Origin: Echinococcus granulosus | Taxonomy: Eukaryota; Platyhelminthes; Cestoda; Cyclophyllidea; Taeniidae | Length of the DNA: 64,000 nt | NCBI RefSeq assembly: GCF_000524195.1 | Contig: NW_020170433.1 | Coordinates: forward strand, 304,777-368,776 | Direction of reading: 5' to 3' | In this document: positions 1 to 12,010 of the stretch, one piece after another | Position numbering within the stretch: position 1 is the first letter of the stretch | Layout of the letters: each line of letters starts with the position of its first letter | Made by a program: the position numbers and the translations under genes | The notes under the pieces: generated by a model | Database searches by the model: none | Told to the model about the DNA's origin: nothing | What the model saw: the letters and a program-made list of their open reading frames with translations, nothing else

Positions 1-157
1 TTCTTTCGTGGCTATCATCGGCGTCCTGGTCGTCACATGCTCCACTGTCACCTACGGTGTCCCCATCTTCCAATTGAATGTATTTCCCGACTGGGCTGTT
101 CATAATGTCGTCAATGCAACCACTGCTCTGGTCAACACGACCACTCCCCACCCCTAG
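1..157 (+). CDS. C-terminal exon of an SLC13-family Na+/carboxylate cotransporter (5'-partial)
   Basis: The frame that opens at base 2 gives 51 residues and stops with TAG at 155-157. The first ~23 residues form a hydrophobic membrane segment. A short polar tail follows, with the motif PIFQLNVFPDWA and an Asn/Thr-rich end (NTTTPHP). SLC13 transporters (Na+/dicarboxylate, Na+/citrate, INDY) end the same way: a last transmembrane helix with an IIGV core, an N-T-[WY]-G-like turn, then F-x-x-x-x-FP-x-WA and a short extracellular tail that is often N-glycosylated. NAT, NTT and similar sites here fit that. From family knowledge, these proteins carry citrate or succinate with sodium across the plasma membrane. 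The rest of the gene lies left of the window, so substrate type and subfamily cannot be told. The match is to remembered family features, not to a search. Confidence 0.75.
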   Translation, partial: SFVAIIGVLVVTCSTVTYGVPIFQLNVFPDWAVHNVVNATTALVNTTTPHP

Positions 158-480
158 TTTGTAGTAGTCTTGACTACCACTTTTTGTGTGCCCCTTCCCC
201 TGCCTCTAGGGTAGTAAAGGTCTATCCTTTTTGATGTTACCTCTGTTCCCGGTAGTTTTCCATTTCGAATATGAGTCACCAGTACGCTCAGTTCCGTTCC
301 TTTCCTTCTATCATTGTTAGCATTCAATGTGGGCTTTCTTTGTACCCTTGAAAGTGGTGCCTCTACGTTTGATTGTCATTTTTGTCATTTATGTGCACGA
401 GCTCTTTAAATTGTCTACGAGGTGTTATTGTGTGTGTATATTTTTCAGGAGAGGACGATAAGTGTATTTGTACTAGTTAT

Positions 481-486
481 ATTAAA
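481..486 (+). terminator. Candidate poly(A) signal ATTAAA of the SLC13 gene
   Basis: ATTAAA lies about 325 nt after the transporter stop codon, behind a GT-rich stretch (TGTGTGTGTATATTTTT at about 430-447). It is the first reasonable poly(A) hexamer downstream of the stop. Only the hexamer and its position support it. Confidence 0.35.
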
Positions 487-589
487 TTTCCATTTTTATG
501 CCATTATGGATGAAGGGTTTTTTTCTCTGGGTTTTTTATATTTTTCATTGGCATTCATATCGTGATTCAGATTGACTGCTTTTGCTTGG

Positions 590-766
590 TTGTAAGGGAA
601 CCACGAATTCTCTTGTGACTTGGCCGGAAGGTTTTTGGCACTGGAGTCCCGGGAGCAACACCGGTGTGCACTCCGCGCGCTGATGTGTTGCCTGTGTGAT
701 GAAATCGATCGAAACCTTGAGTCGATCGATAAGGGCTGCAGAGTGGTGTTCACGTAGGTTTGCCAT
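590..766. repeat. GC-rich island with ATCGATCGA inverted repeat; possible dispersed repeat copy
   Basis: The island contains a perfect 9-bp inverted repeat, ATCGATCGA at 704-712 and TCGATCGAT at 722-730, separated by 9 nt. Read on the minus strand it resembles the plus strand of the 7420-7640 island: paired ATCGAT motifs, then a CACACA/CAACAC stretch and a GCGCG-rich segment in the same order. This suggests two old copies of one repeat. The resemblance was judged by eye. Confidence 0.3.
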
Positions 767-2389
767 CAGCTTCTCGTGGAGGTAAAATCCACCAGTTTTG
801 TTCTTTTTTCCTACAAAATCACCGACCGCTACTTACCACTCAAATGTTGCCCAAGGGGAGGCTTTTAGTGGTTCCGGCATTGCAACAGCGGCCTAGACAC
901 CGTACTGGAATTATCTGTAGGTAATCGCGTCAGTAGGTGCACGTGATGGAAGTTTCGTTTGTTTGACAAAGTCAAACTATGCAACACATAAGCCTCTTAG
1001 CCTGCCAACGGTTTGAGTGCTTCGTCTAAGGGATTACGCTAAAAAGGGCACATAGAAGTTGTCTATTTAAAAAATCTTTGAGCTTGGAAAGATAAGAAAG
1101 AAGTGATTCCACAACCTTAACTTATCGTATACGTTTATTATCGTGACTTGGCTGGTTGTCTTGGCTGTAGCTAGTGTTAATGCTATCCACGACTGCGGCT
1201 GAGAGTGGGAGCAGAACTTCCGAATGATTTTTACCAGCCTTTCAAAGTATTTTCATCCAATGTTTGTAAATTTCCACTAATTCTTGTGGAAGTGGCTCAT
1301 GAGCCAAACACTTGCGTTCAGCCTGAGCGAGCAACATCGCATAGTCATTTATGCTCCCACGATTTCCGCTTTCTACTGTTCGTGGAACATTTAGCAACCT
1401 GGCAATCATAGGTTTGTACAAAGTCCGTCAATTAGAATAGAGACGTTGAGAGTTTTGGCGCATTTTGCAATTGTAATTGTTGGTCCTTACATTCCACTTT
1501 AAAGCTGTATGTCCATTTTTTAAGTTCTAGTATCTCTTCCATTCGTTGGAAGCAAGCTCATAATGGCAATTATTCGGGGTACAATTGCTACCTCCCGATT
1601 TAATGGCTGCAAGTCTCCTACCGGATCGAAAGCAAAGTTTAGTCTAACCTTATAGATTACTTTCATTGCCTAAAGATACCGAACTTGTTTGCTCTTTTTC
1701 GGGATAACTGCTCTATAACGAAATTTCCAATCTATTTTGTCTGGAGTTTGGCCTACGATTCGCCATTTTTTGACCTTCTACCATAGATCGTTGTTGTGGA
1801 AATAACAGCCAGTAAAAGTAAATTAGACGTTAGGTGTATCAAGATATTCCATTTTAAGTGGAACAAATTCACCGACTGAGAAGTTGTGAAAACCTACATT
1901 TCCCGAAGCCTAGCTGCTGCATCACTAAATCGAGTCCTGTCAATCCGATGACTGCAGTTCCACTCTTCACAGCTTCGTCCACAAGACCTTCTTTCATGGC
2001 AACACCATTAAACTACAAGCACGCTGGTTTTAAAATTTGGTATTGTTATCCTTTCTGAAAACCTAACAACGATTAGGAATTCCTTAGGAAGATTCATAAT
2101 CCTATTTGAACTGTCGGGGATCAAAGCAATATTATTGAACACTACCATGGCAACAAATATTCCATTTTCCTTCCAAAAGTTTATCTTTCCGTTATACATA
2201 GGCCATTTCCAGATCCTTTGGAGGGAAAATTGCCTTCTTCATCAGCATATCAGTATTCTGATGCAGCTATTCGCTTGTATGTCATTTCTTTCACCGTGAA
2301 AAAAATAGTTTGATTTGTAGCCATCGCGACAACGACCCGTTGATATCTTGCTATCATACAATTACGGATTGACCTTGGGTGTAATGTTG

Positions 2390-2402
2390 CCCCCCCCCCC
2401 CC
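2390..2402. repeat. Poly-C tract (13 C)
   Basis: An uninterrupted run of 13 C residues in AT-rich intergenic DNA. It is a simple repeat, likely variable in length and error-prone in sequencing. Confidence 0.9.
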
Positions 2403-4985
2403 ACCCACTCTTGTTCCTATGGCCAACTAATGCACCTTCTATAACACTGATGTCCTAATGTCAAGCTTGGAGGTCGCTGAAATCTGGTGATTTCAATGTG
2501 GATTTCTATATGAAACTATGGCTGTTAGACGTCATGTTTTTTAAAGATGCAAAACGCCGTTTAGAGACGTGTTGTTCTCGACAATTCCCTCCATCTCTTG
2601 GGCCGCGCGGCCCGATTTCGGGATATCGCCAACTCGCCGTCGCAAGTAGCTTGTGGAAGCTGTCACAGCACACATCATGCAAAGTATGGCCACCCCAGAC
2701 CTCCTGCGCCCCAACACCACTATTGGTTTTGCCGAAAACCCACGCCATTTCAAGCGTTGAGAGTGGAGATTACGCCGATAACAGAAGTACGGCGGTCGAA
2801 TGACGCGATTGTAGAGGGACTTCAGGAACTTGGATGTTGAAGCACTCCCGGCTTGGGTCCTGCATTTACTAGTGACTGCATGTCCACTGGCCTTGACACT
2901 CCAACAAACGTATTTCGTTCGGTTATAATCGTCCTGAAATTTGGCTTGAGATAAATGGACTAAAATCTCATGAGGACGTTTTCTTTGGGTAGAGAACAGG
3001 AATGTCCTTCGATACATAGACCTCCTTAAACTGATCCCAAAGAGGAAAGTGTATGATGTTTTTGGGAATAAAGTAAAAAAATAAGAGGTAGGAAAGCTGA
3101 TTTGTTAGTCCTCATAATTTCTACACCTGAATCATTTTCTAAGGGTGCTTTAGAACAATTCCAACCGTGATCTTTCCATTAAGTATTTCAACTTTTTTAA
3201 ATGCTGTAATAGCAAGGCTGGCTTAGGCAGCTGATTGATATTAGCTCTACTAAGATATTGTTATTGCATGGACCTTACCAATCTCTCATGATATGGCGCC
3301 CTACATACGCAATTCACCCATTTCTTGTTTTTGCCATATGCCCTAAGTAATATTGTCATTACTAATGTGAGTCGGCATCTGCTTTGGTCAGGCACCATTT
3401 TATCGATCGGAATAAATACGTCACAGTGGATGAGTCATCAGCCTGTATCGATCGCCCTCTCGAGCTAACGGATGGCTCATCAGCAAGGAGCCTGGCATTT
3501 ATTCTCCCACGGTTTTTTGGAGAGCCAAGAGTGGAAGGCTGGTCATCTCCAATCCCTTCAGGCTGCAATCCAGGTGACAGGGCCATTCCGTAGGTACACC
3601 TGATTCCCTCCTCTGCCTACTTTTCTGCGCCACTAGTGAACTCACAGCTTTCCCCATCGCTAGTTTACCACTATCACACAAAATCTGCTGCCTCGGTTGC
3701 TAAATTTTGGTCTATAGAACACACCACCTTATTAGAGGGCAGGTTTTCTCTTAAGTTTTGGTACTTTTGTTGATAAACGTCTCAAAGTTTTGCTGCCTTA
3801 CTTTTTTTCAGACCACTTTATACACTTTGGATGCTGTTCTTCCTTTATAGGCTGCGAGATCTTGCCCTCGCTTTTTTAGTGATGGATTTTGTTCCTCATA
3901 ATTAATCACTGTAAATTTAAGCAGACCTCTAGTATTCTGGTAATTAGGGTAGAACAAAAATACATCTGCAGGGCTTTTTCATTTTCAAACTAGCTTTTAG
4001 ATCAGGAGTTAGAGTCAAAATCCGTTAAAACTGAATAAGTCTGCATATTTTATTTTTTAATGCTTAAAAAATCCTTGACAATCTTGATCCATCTTTTGTG
4101 TTTAAAGCTTGGGACAGTGAGAAAATTACGGGGCCTTCAAGCCTTCCGATGTTAGCCCTAATAAATCAAGTTATTAGTTTAGAATGGAAATCTACTTAGA
4201 GTTGAAGATCTTAAAAGAAAGAGTATTTTGGACTAGAAATATCATCTTTTAATTTCATAAATGCTAGTTTTCTCAATGATGTCGCAGCTCTGTGTTATGC
4301 TCAAAATTGGTATAATTTAGGGAAATTCAGAACCAGTGGTTTTTTTGGGGGAGTACTTACCAGAACTGAAGGATCTTTCGCTAATTCTTCTGCTCACCAC
4401 GGCCATAGTGATCTCTTTTGCTGTCAACAATGGCATCGTAAAAATGTCATGTCTCCCACAATCTTTAGTTGTATATGCCACTTATCAAATCTCTCCTATC
4501 CAAGACAATCACCTCCACCTCTACCTACCCGTGACCACAGCAGTCAATCAGGTTTTTCTCCCACTGGCTGGAATTCCATCCGACACCGCGGTGTATATTT
4601 TTGAGAACGCGCTGGAATGGCAGATGGGGATTCACTCTGTCTAATCTCCGCAAATGATTTAGAGCTTCTCTAAATATGACACGCGGCTGCCATTGGAATG
4701 CTGATTGTCACACCTAAGGCTATCATTTTGGTGCACCGAGTTTTGATCTAAATAAATTTTCCAAATCGACGAAAAGTTAAATTTTTAAACATACTGTAAA
4801 TGTGATACCTTACGCAGGAAAGAATTTCGTATGGATTTCTTAAACGCCTTGATTAGCCTCTGGTCCCCTACACTTTCCATAAAAACGCCACAAACAACTA
4901 GGTATTTTATACTGTTGGATCTTTTGTAATCGTTTCTATTTTTGCATCAGAATTGTCCAAATGTCAATGATCCTCTTAGGTAGTT

Positions 4986-4999
4986 GTTGCCTTGGCAAC
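4986..4999. promoter_or_regulatory. Palindromic X-box-like (RFX) site
   Basis: The sequence GTTGCC-TT-GGCAAC has perfect 6-bp arms with a 2-nt spacer, which is the full RFX X-box layout. RFX factors control ciliary genes in animals. No gene start is recognised nearby, so its role is unknown and it may be chance. Confidence 0.3.
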
Positions 5000-5532
5000 G
5001 GTTGCGTTTAAGAATTTACCAACGGTGCCATATACAAAGAAAACTTGTCATATTAAATGTTCGATCATGTTAACTTACTCTTGTTAATCATTGTAATGTG
5101 CAAATCAGTAGGATTCACGTGACGGAACCAATATACTTAGAGGTAATACTAAATATTTTCGTTCATAGAGGTTCTGGAAGAGGGCCAGTTTGGTGGTATG
5201 ATCATACTCAACTGCTCCAATCGGTTATTTGCGGGTGTGGGATTGTCGAGGTGCCGAGTGGGCAACCAATTCTCTTCCTTTAATTTGGCGTCATAAATAT
5301 GCTAGGTTTTTGTCCTTTATCATTTTGGTGATACGGGTTTCATATTGTAATGACATTGCTTCTGAATTACCCCCTTTTGTTTTCCTTTGAGACAATGATA
5401 ATAGATTTGTTAGTTCTACGCTGTGCTTCATGTTGTGGAGCCAGTTTGACATAGTGTCTCAGAAGTATTTGCTCATATCATGGTCATATTTTGGCGTAAT
5501 GTGGCTGTCAATGTCATCATTTCCTCCCTCTT

Positions 5533-5553
5533 CCCCCCCCCCCCAAAAAAAAA
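5533..5553. repeat. C12-A9 homopolymer junction
   Basis: Twelve C residues (5533-5544) run directly into nine A residues (5545-5553). This is low-complexity intergenic sequence with no other meaning visible. Confidence 0.9.
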
Positions 5554-6429
5554 TAACACAAAACAACGACAGAACCAAATATATTGAGTCTTACTAAATT
5601 TTTCATCCCATTTTTAATCCAGTTTCTGGAATAGTTTAATCATTGTTTAAAAAAATCTTGTGGTGTTTACAATAGTAGTAATGGGATGGTACTTTCCTCT
5701 TAAATGAAGAAGTGTCGGTAAATGTAGTCTTGACGGAGACAGTCATTAATATAATGTCTCATTCAACTTCCCCAGCTAGTTTTACTGACACCATACTAAT
5801 TTGTGCATTAATCGATAAACGGTTCCAAATACCAGCAACACAATGACACTTCTTTGTTTCTAGCACAGAGACTCCTCTCCAGTACTGTCAATGCAATACC
5901 GAATATTTAAGGTTAGGTGTTTACAAACCAGTTCACAGGGTCAAAGGGCCAGGTGTAAAGCATGTTATCCACGTGCTCATAACGAGGTCAGTGCGAGAAA
6001 ATATTCGTCGAAAATTGGCACAGCCTTTATAGTGGGAGATTCCAACTCTCTTTTCATTAAAATGAGCTTAATCTTAAAAAATTTTGCTAGTTCGTCTTTT
6101 TTCAATCATATTATAGATGATTTTACCCGTCTTTTCTGCGTAAAACAAGTCCTACAAGTATTGGTACACTGGGTAATGGGGTAGGTGTTTTGTAAAGAGA
6201 TAGCTAGTCCACGTGAAGCAATGGTTAATGGCATTAACTTTAAGTGATGCCTGGTGAGACTGACATTCAGCGATTCGGAGTTAGGTACCATTTACCGCCA
6301 TTTTCGAGGCACAAATTAAGGTGCAAGTCAATACGTTCTAGTTTCTTATTAACCTTAAAGACGTATTTTTTCTGATAAAACCAATAGCATTAAGCCTTGG
6401 GCTCAATGTCACTCAAAAGCTCGTGATTT

Positions 6430-6505
6430 GTTACGCAGTTCCAGATAAGACGAGGCTTTGCTAACGCACATTATTGTCAGGGTGGCTGGTTCAAATAGCC
6501 CCCTT
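6430..6505 (+). repeat. tRNA-like trace (degenerate SINE head)
   Basis: GGTTCAAATAGCC near 6487 closely resembles the Pol III box B, GGTTCRANTCC. No good box A is found upstream and no cloverleaf forms, so this is not an intact tRNA gene. The segment around the box, TGG[TC]T[CT]AAATAGC followed by C-rich sequence and GCC, is similar to one near 41774, so both could be copies of a tRNA-derived short repeat. Confidence 0.25.
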
Positions 6506-7419
6506 GCCAATTCGTCCCATTGCTTTTCAACTGGAGGAAGTTAATGCTAAAGAGGTAGCAGTAACTAGTTACTTTTGAGATAAATTTTAACTCATCGAGC
6601 AACATTTTGTCAAACGATTGTCTAGAAGAATGCTTTCTTATTTGTCGGAACTAACGTTACTCTTTTCCAGTAGCTTTAAGGTGTAGCAGCAAATAAAGTC
6701 TGAGTTTGGGATGATTCTTTGTCTTAAGCTAAACTCTTGCTGCATACAGAGGACCTCATTCACCTATCAATCTCCAACTTACCATCATTTTGGGTTTCCC
6801 ATACGAACCATCACAATTAACTTTTAAACCATTAAATGGCAATTTCCAATGTTATCAACCATTGCACATTGTGGGCTTTCATTAGTCAAATTCTAGTCTG
6901 TCAAACCCTACATTCTTCCATTTTCCGTTCTGCCTGTGGTGCACCTTTGAGTTCACAACATAGTTAATTCGTGAATAACAATGTTGACTTTACTGGTAGG
7001 TGTTTGTGCAAAAGTACCCCAAAATCGGAGAGGTGATAGTAAAAAATGTCAGTACTTCTTCGTGAAATGGCACTGACACACGACAAAACCTCATCTTTAA
7101 TTTTCAAAGCAATTCGGAACTGCATCCTTAATCAGGCAAAAATTTGGCCCTTCTAAGAGTAGCTCCATCAATCAAATTTGTTTACTCATCCATCGGTAAT
7201 GAGAAAGTGCTGTTAGCGAAAAGAAACAATTTTATGCTGTAAAGTATAAGCAACAGATAATTGCCACACACCTCTGGTTCGCCAGGAGCTGCCTAACTGG
7301 CACGGAATGAGCACACGAGTGCTAAGATGTTCCGAAACACGTAGAAGTCATTAATTATACCCACACCGCTGATAGAGCGCCAAAACAAACATTATAGAAT
7401 TTAACCAGGTCAGTTTGGC

Positions 7420-7640
7420 AGTCAATGTCGACGGCATCGATTTACTCAATCGATACTGTCGCCGAGCTGTGCGCACACACCGAATCAACACGCGCCGAGG
7501 CTGCGCGCTCGTCGTGTGCGAAAAAGTCGAGGCCTCCCTGAGCCGTGCCCCCAACGAGGGGCATGCGTCACTGCATCCGTACGGTCCATCGTAGTCACGG
7601 CGGCCAGTAATCCCGTTGACAGTGCCCACACTAAGGTGCG
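7420..7640. repeat. GC/CpG-rich island, possible dispersed repeat copy
   Basis: About 220 nt rich in CpG, holding two ATCGAT motifs (7436-7441 and 7449-7454), then a GTGCGCACACACC stretch and a GCGCGCTCGTCGTGTGCG-type segment. It is open on the minus strand for 119 codons, but the translation is not recognisable. The order of motifs matches the reverse strand of the 590-766 island. A decayed repeat is the better reading than a gene. Confidence 0.3.
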
Positions 7641-10600
7641 CATTTTTAAATTCGACTATCACCAGCACTTGTTTTGACGGATATCTATTCCATTTATTCC
7701 TGTACGCCAAAGGATCCTACGGCATAGTTTGAGTTATATTATCTAAAAACATGTTTTACCTTGTTTTTAGCTAAATTGCCTTTTGCCAAGACAGAGGAGT
7801 ACTATAGAAACAATGAAGTTAAAGTGATGCGCTCGCTCCAAATCTACCATTGTCCAATGAGCAGTTGTTCGACTCTACTGTGTAAAGACCCACCCACGCG
7901 CACTTTTTTACTGCTTGCGAGGAAAATTCAACATCTTGCACCACTTTTGCCGTAAATAAAGCCGGCCTTAATCACTCGTTTCCGATTTTTGGACTCAATT
8001 TTAATGCAAAACCGCAATATTTATCAAAAGTGAACATAATTATGGATTGCATTTAGAAGGCTTAAACTTGTACAGTAAACAAGCTCTGGCTATCTAAAGG
8101 TAGTCTAGCTTTACGCAGCGTAAAAAAATTTACATCATTGCATAAATAAACAGTTGACACTAGGACTTTTGTCATTGATCTTGAATCAACTCGTCTTCCT
8201 ACTTCTAAAGTTATCTCAATGACGGTTAAGTTCGTCACGCATCCAGAATTAGGGAACTTGGTGAACTTATGAGTTTTGTGAATACGTGCTTTTTGTGTTG
8301 ATCTAAATGAGGTGGGAATTAGGCTAGTGCCAATTAAGCCCGGTTGATTCAGCACAGGCGTCGGGTGACACTTGTAGGATGTGTGGCTTTGGGAGAAGAA
8401 CCCTATCGGTGAAAACCGTTCCTCTGAGCCTGAGCGCTTCACCTCACTTAGCACAGATTGATGGTCATGACCGATTCCAAGACAAACAATTCATTTAAAT
8501 TCATGTATTTACTAAGTCTAAGGGTAGATTGATGTGAGTTTGTAATACTAGCTTTCATGTCCTTACGGAAGTAAAAACTACGATCTTGCTCACAGCGCAA
8601 TTTGTTATTTTAGGCAAATGCTTTCAGTCCAAAGTTGTTAGCTAGCTTGAAAATCGTAAATGGTATTGAGAAGAAGTCCACCCGCCGGGGGACAAAATTT
8701 GGCCATCAATGTTGTGCCATGAAAAAGGTCATACTGTTAGAGGCCATATGACCCCTTTGCGTTGTTTGTTCGCATGTGACCCTAAGCGTTACTACGATCC
8801 GGGCTAAGCGCTCACGATAATCCTTTTTTGTGATTCTCGTAAGGTCGACTTCTATCACCACTGCCATTTTTGTTACAGGCATAAGTGATAAAACAAAACA
8901 ACTTTAGGTAGGAAAAATGGGAAAAAAAACAACTTTTCGGATTTTAACGGCGTCTGATGTCAACTAAATTCGGAAGTAGAAATGTGTAATAGGGAATGAT
9001 GGCGTGGGCTGCAGTCATGAGCTAATTTGAAAAACACAAACCAAGTTACATGGATGGCTTAACGAAAAAATCAGCAAACTTCGTTTCTACTTTAATGGAC
9101 TAAAATCTAAGGCGATTTATGCGGCCACAAAAATTTGCTGTTTATGTAAGAACTATTTATCAAGGCTGTTCAACTGGTCCTATGGTATTTTTACAGACGA
9201 TTTGAACAAGCACTAGATAAAACTTTTTGCCTGACGGGGAATTCACTCTTCCGTAAAATACAATTCTCATGTGGGCAGCCTTGAATCTCCTATTTTTCGC
9301 CTATTAGGACATGAATTCCTACCACAGCTTAATAGACTGGTCTATTTATTCTGTAATGTTACCAAAAAAGCATACTGCTGCCAACACTTGGCAGAGGCCA
9401 GAAAAACTGGATGACACGCACTAGTGTGTAGGTCGAGACACGTGGGAAAGTTGCAGTGGCCTTGGGCGACCAATAACAGCCAGTCGCATTGTGGATTGCA
9501 CAACTCACAGGTATATCTTTTTAGGCATTTACCACCAGACCCATGCAATTGTTTTGCCTAGGATGTAAAAGATGAACTATACAGAGAACAACAGGATTCA
9601 TAAAACCTGAAGCTATACTTTTGTGACAGTTTAACCATTCCCGGATTAATGTTTGCCGATAAGCTTATTTACACTTCGTATTAATTTACCATAAAAATCA
9701 GGCATAGTTTACATTAATACCACTGCATTTACATTGGGGTTTAGCCTAAGAAATAGATGCATTGTCGTTAGAAGAGTAGGTGCGAAGTCAGGGATTCATT
9801 CGTTCATTTATTTAAATAAAGACGTTTCGTTTTTCAAATTGCAATGTCTACCGATATCTCTGACTTATGTGTTTATTTGTTTATGTTGGCCAAAACTAGT
9901 TCATACAACGAGACTAAAGCAAAGCTGCAGACCGTTTTTAGGAAAAAACAAATGAATGCTATTACCATCCCTGATATGATATCCCCTATCAAACCTACAT
10001 TTAGGTATAAAATCATAAGTACAGCCAATCCCGCAGCCAGAAATGAAAACAGACAGGAGTCACTCTGATCCACAATTGAAGAAAGCAGCTATAGTAGGCA
10101 CACCTGTCCCACAGCCACGCGGTTATGGATCCCGTCTGCCAACACTTTTCCTTGATTGGTTCGCGTAACGACCTTGACTTCGAAACAACAAGCATGTTCT
10201 GTTTATCTAGGAGGCATGCACATACCGAGACTTGCATCAGGCGTTCCGTCCACGTGGCGCTAATAATAGTAGCAGCATTTGCAGGACCTTTTATAGGTGT
10301 GGCTCCGTGCCTAATGTTGCTGGAGCAACCAGGCTTGCAGTTCTAGATGTGTCTGCTGCTCCAGACGGCCCATCTCAAGCCAGGGCGAAGTGAGTTTGAA
10401 GCACTTTGGTTCGTTGCTTATTCAAGAGAAGAGTCTCATTAATTAACCTTTAGAAGAAGTGTACAGCTGTACAGCAATACCGGACGGCTTGTCGTTCTAC
10501 TCCGAGTTAATTATAGATGTCGTAATTTTCTGCAAAAATCCAGATTTTCCTACTGAAAGTTTGGACCTCCTAACCTTGCCTGTAGGCAGAAAAAGCAGGA

Positions 10601-10934
10601 TCTGAGATTGTCCTCCGTATATGGCGGAAACTGGGGACACTCCTCCTTTTACTAACTTTGGAAGTGTTTTCCTAAGCTATTTCTGATATCTAGTTTGCGA
10701 AAACCTTGATCCTACCCTCAAAGTTTGTTGAATGCTACAAGTCCAGTGATAGTTATGGGCTATCTCAAATGTTAATTCAGGAATTAATGGGGTTTCGCAA
10801 CAAAATTAGTTAATTTTTGCTTAGTAAGGCCGCTCTTATTAGCTTTGAAGTCGAGCTAATCAGGAAGCGTTCGATACTGCTCCGAAGATTTATGGTAAGC
10901 CATTTAGATTAAATTAAATGATACCTGACCTATT

Positions 10935-11228
10935 GTAATACGATGGTGGTTTATCCCTCGGTATTGGTGAGGCGCCACTTTTAAACTTTTGAATTTGCCT
11001 TCTTGTACCATGCTGGGTGGGCTGGCCTTCGGGTNNNNNNNNNNNNNNNNNNNNNNNNNNNNNNNNNNNNNNNNNNNNNNNNNNNNNNNNNNNNNNNNNN
11101 NNNNNNNNNNNNNNNNNNNNNNNNNNNNNNNNNNCATGCCAGTAGCCCAAACACCTTCTCTGTGCTTTAACATATTCTGCCCGAGTATTGTGCCTTCTTT
11201 CGACTTCAGGGAAGCCTCGGGACGCTAC
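10935..11228 (+). repeat. Interspersed repeat, copy A (interrupted by assembly gap)
   Basis: The copy starts GTAATACGATGG and ends GGGACGCTAC, as in copy B at 11814-12010. Internal blocks shared with B include TATCCCTCGGTA, GGTGAGGCGCCACTTTT, GGGCTGGC, CATGCCAGTAGC and GAGTATTGTGCCTTCTTTCG. A run of 100 N interrupts it at 11035-11134. Without the Ns the two sides join almost exactly as in copy B, so the element itself is about 195 bp. It has no coding capacity of its own, and the open frames across it on the minus strand are by-products. Its class (SINE-like or MITE-like) cannot be fixed: I see no clear box A/B, and at most a weak GTA...TAC terminal inverted match. Confidence 0.8.
11035..11134. 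other. Assembly gap (100 N)
   Basis: Exactly 100 Ns, the usual placeholder for a gap of unknown size. It lies inside repeat copy A. The flanks would abut to give a normal element, so the true missing length may be near zero, or other repeat copies may be collapsed or mis-joined here. Confidence 0.95.
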
Positions 11229-11813
11229 ATTGGTGGCAGCGGAAAGCGAACCTGATCCTAAAGGACACCTCACTTCTGCGTGATAAACCTCAGTGGAGTG
11301 GAAGAAGTACATATTGCTACGGATGGGAGAATAGTGATGACCCCTAATAGAAGGGTTGAAGTTGACGTCTACCTCCGATATCTATCCCAGTCCCGTGTTC
11401 TGCAGAAAAGCTATTAGCAACTGAAGCGACGCTGGCCGTGAACCATCTGGAACTTTCGTTACAGACTTTCCCTACCGTCTCCCATGGACCTGTATTAAAT
11501 CCCGTCCTTCCTTACACAAATCTACTTTTAGGCCAGTGTTCCTACATCCACCTATGGACACGCATGATGGCCAGCTCAATTCCCCGTCCTGAATCAAGTT
11601 TCTAAACCAGACGAAACTCCAGATTCAGTTAAACAGCCAAGAGGGATCAGTGACGTTGAGGTCAATTACTTCCTCAGTTGCACGCTAATTTGGCAACTGG
11701 CACGGTAGGATCGCAGATGTTTCTTTACGACACCGACTACGTTGTAATGGCTGACACGGGGGGTTGACCTGCGGAAGCGCCGGGGCCGACGCCCAAAAGA
11801 GGAGGGAGGCTAT
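11229..11813. other. Spacer between two direct repeat copies
   Basis: About 585 nt of moderately GC-rich sequence between copies A and B. No frame is open for long and no known element is recognised. The last part (about 11752-11810) is very G-rich and purine-rich (CACGGGGGGTTGACC, GAGGAGGGAGGC). It could be the remains of an older element into which copy B inserted. Confidence 0.4.
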
Positions 11814-12010
11814 GTAATACGATGGTTGTTTATCCCTCGGTACTGGTGAGGCGCCACTTTTGAACTTTTGAAGTTACCTTCTTGTACCTTGCTGGGTGAG
11901 CTGGCTTTCGGGCCATGCCAGTAGCTCAAACATCTTTTCTGTGCTAAATATATATATTCTGTCCGAGTATTGTGCCTTCTTTCGTCTTCAAAGAGGTCTC
12001 GGGACGCTAC
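11814..12010 (+). repeat. Interspersed repeat, copy B (complete, ~197 bp)
   Basis: The best complete copy in the window. It runs from GTAATACGATGGTTG to TCTCGGGACGCTAC and matches copy A over its full length with scattered substitutions. It lies in the same orientation as A, about 880 bp away. On the minus strand both copies translate to similar peptides (shared ERRHNTR and YWHGPKAS-type strings), which come from DNA similarity and should not be annotated as protein. Confidence 0.8.

Larger units (their letters stand above)
487..10934. other. Gene-poor stretch, no supported coding region
   Basis: Open frames here are short, lack convincing splice-bounded protein character, and often overlap on both strands. 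What I see is homopolymers (2390-2402, 5533-5553), a palindromic X-box-like site (4986-4999), a tRNA-like trace (near 6487) and a few GC-richer islands (about 590-770, 2580-2850, 3370-3640, 7420-7640) in AT-rich surroundings. It reads as intergenic DNA with decayed repeats. Confidence 0.6.

Noticed and set aside
4336..4644. 102-codon plus-strand frame with hydrophobic segments, at first thought a membrane protein exon
   Set aside because: No recognisable family, no good splice or promoter context, and the transporter gene to its left already ends at 157 on the same strand.
6430..6505. Functional tRNA gene
   Set aside because: A good box B exists, but there is no matching box A, acceptor stem or anticodon arm.
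10904..11312. Minus- and plus-strand frames across the N gap
   Set aside because: They read through 100 undefined bases and lie in repeat copy A. The peptide likeness to 11810-12019 comes from DNA similarity between repeat copies.
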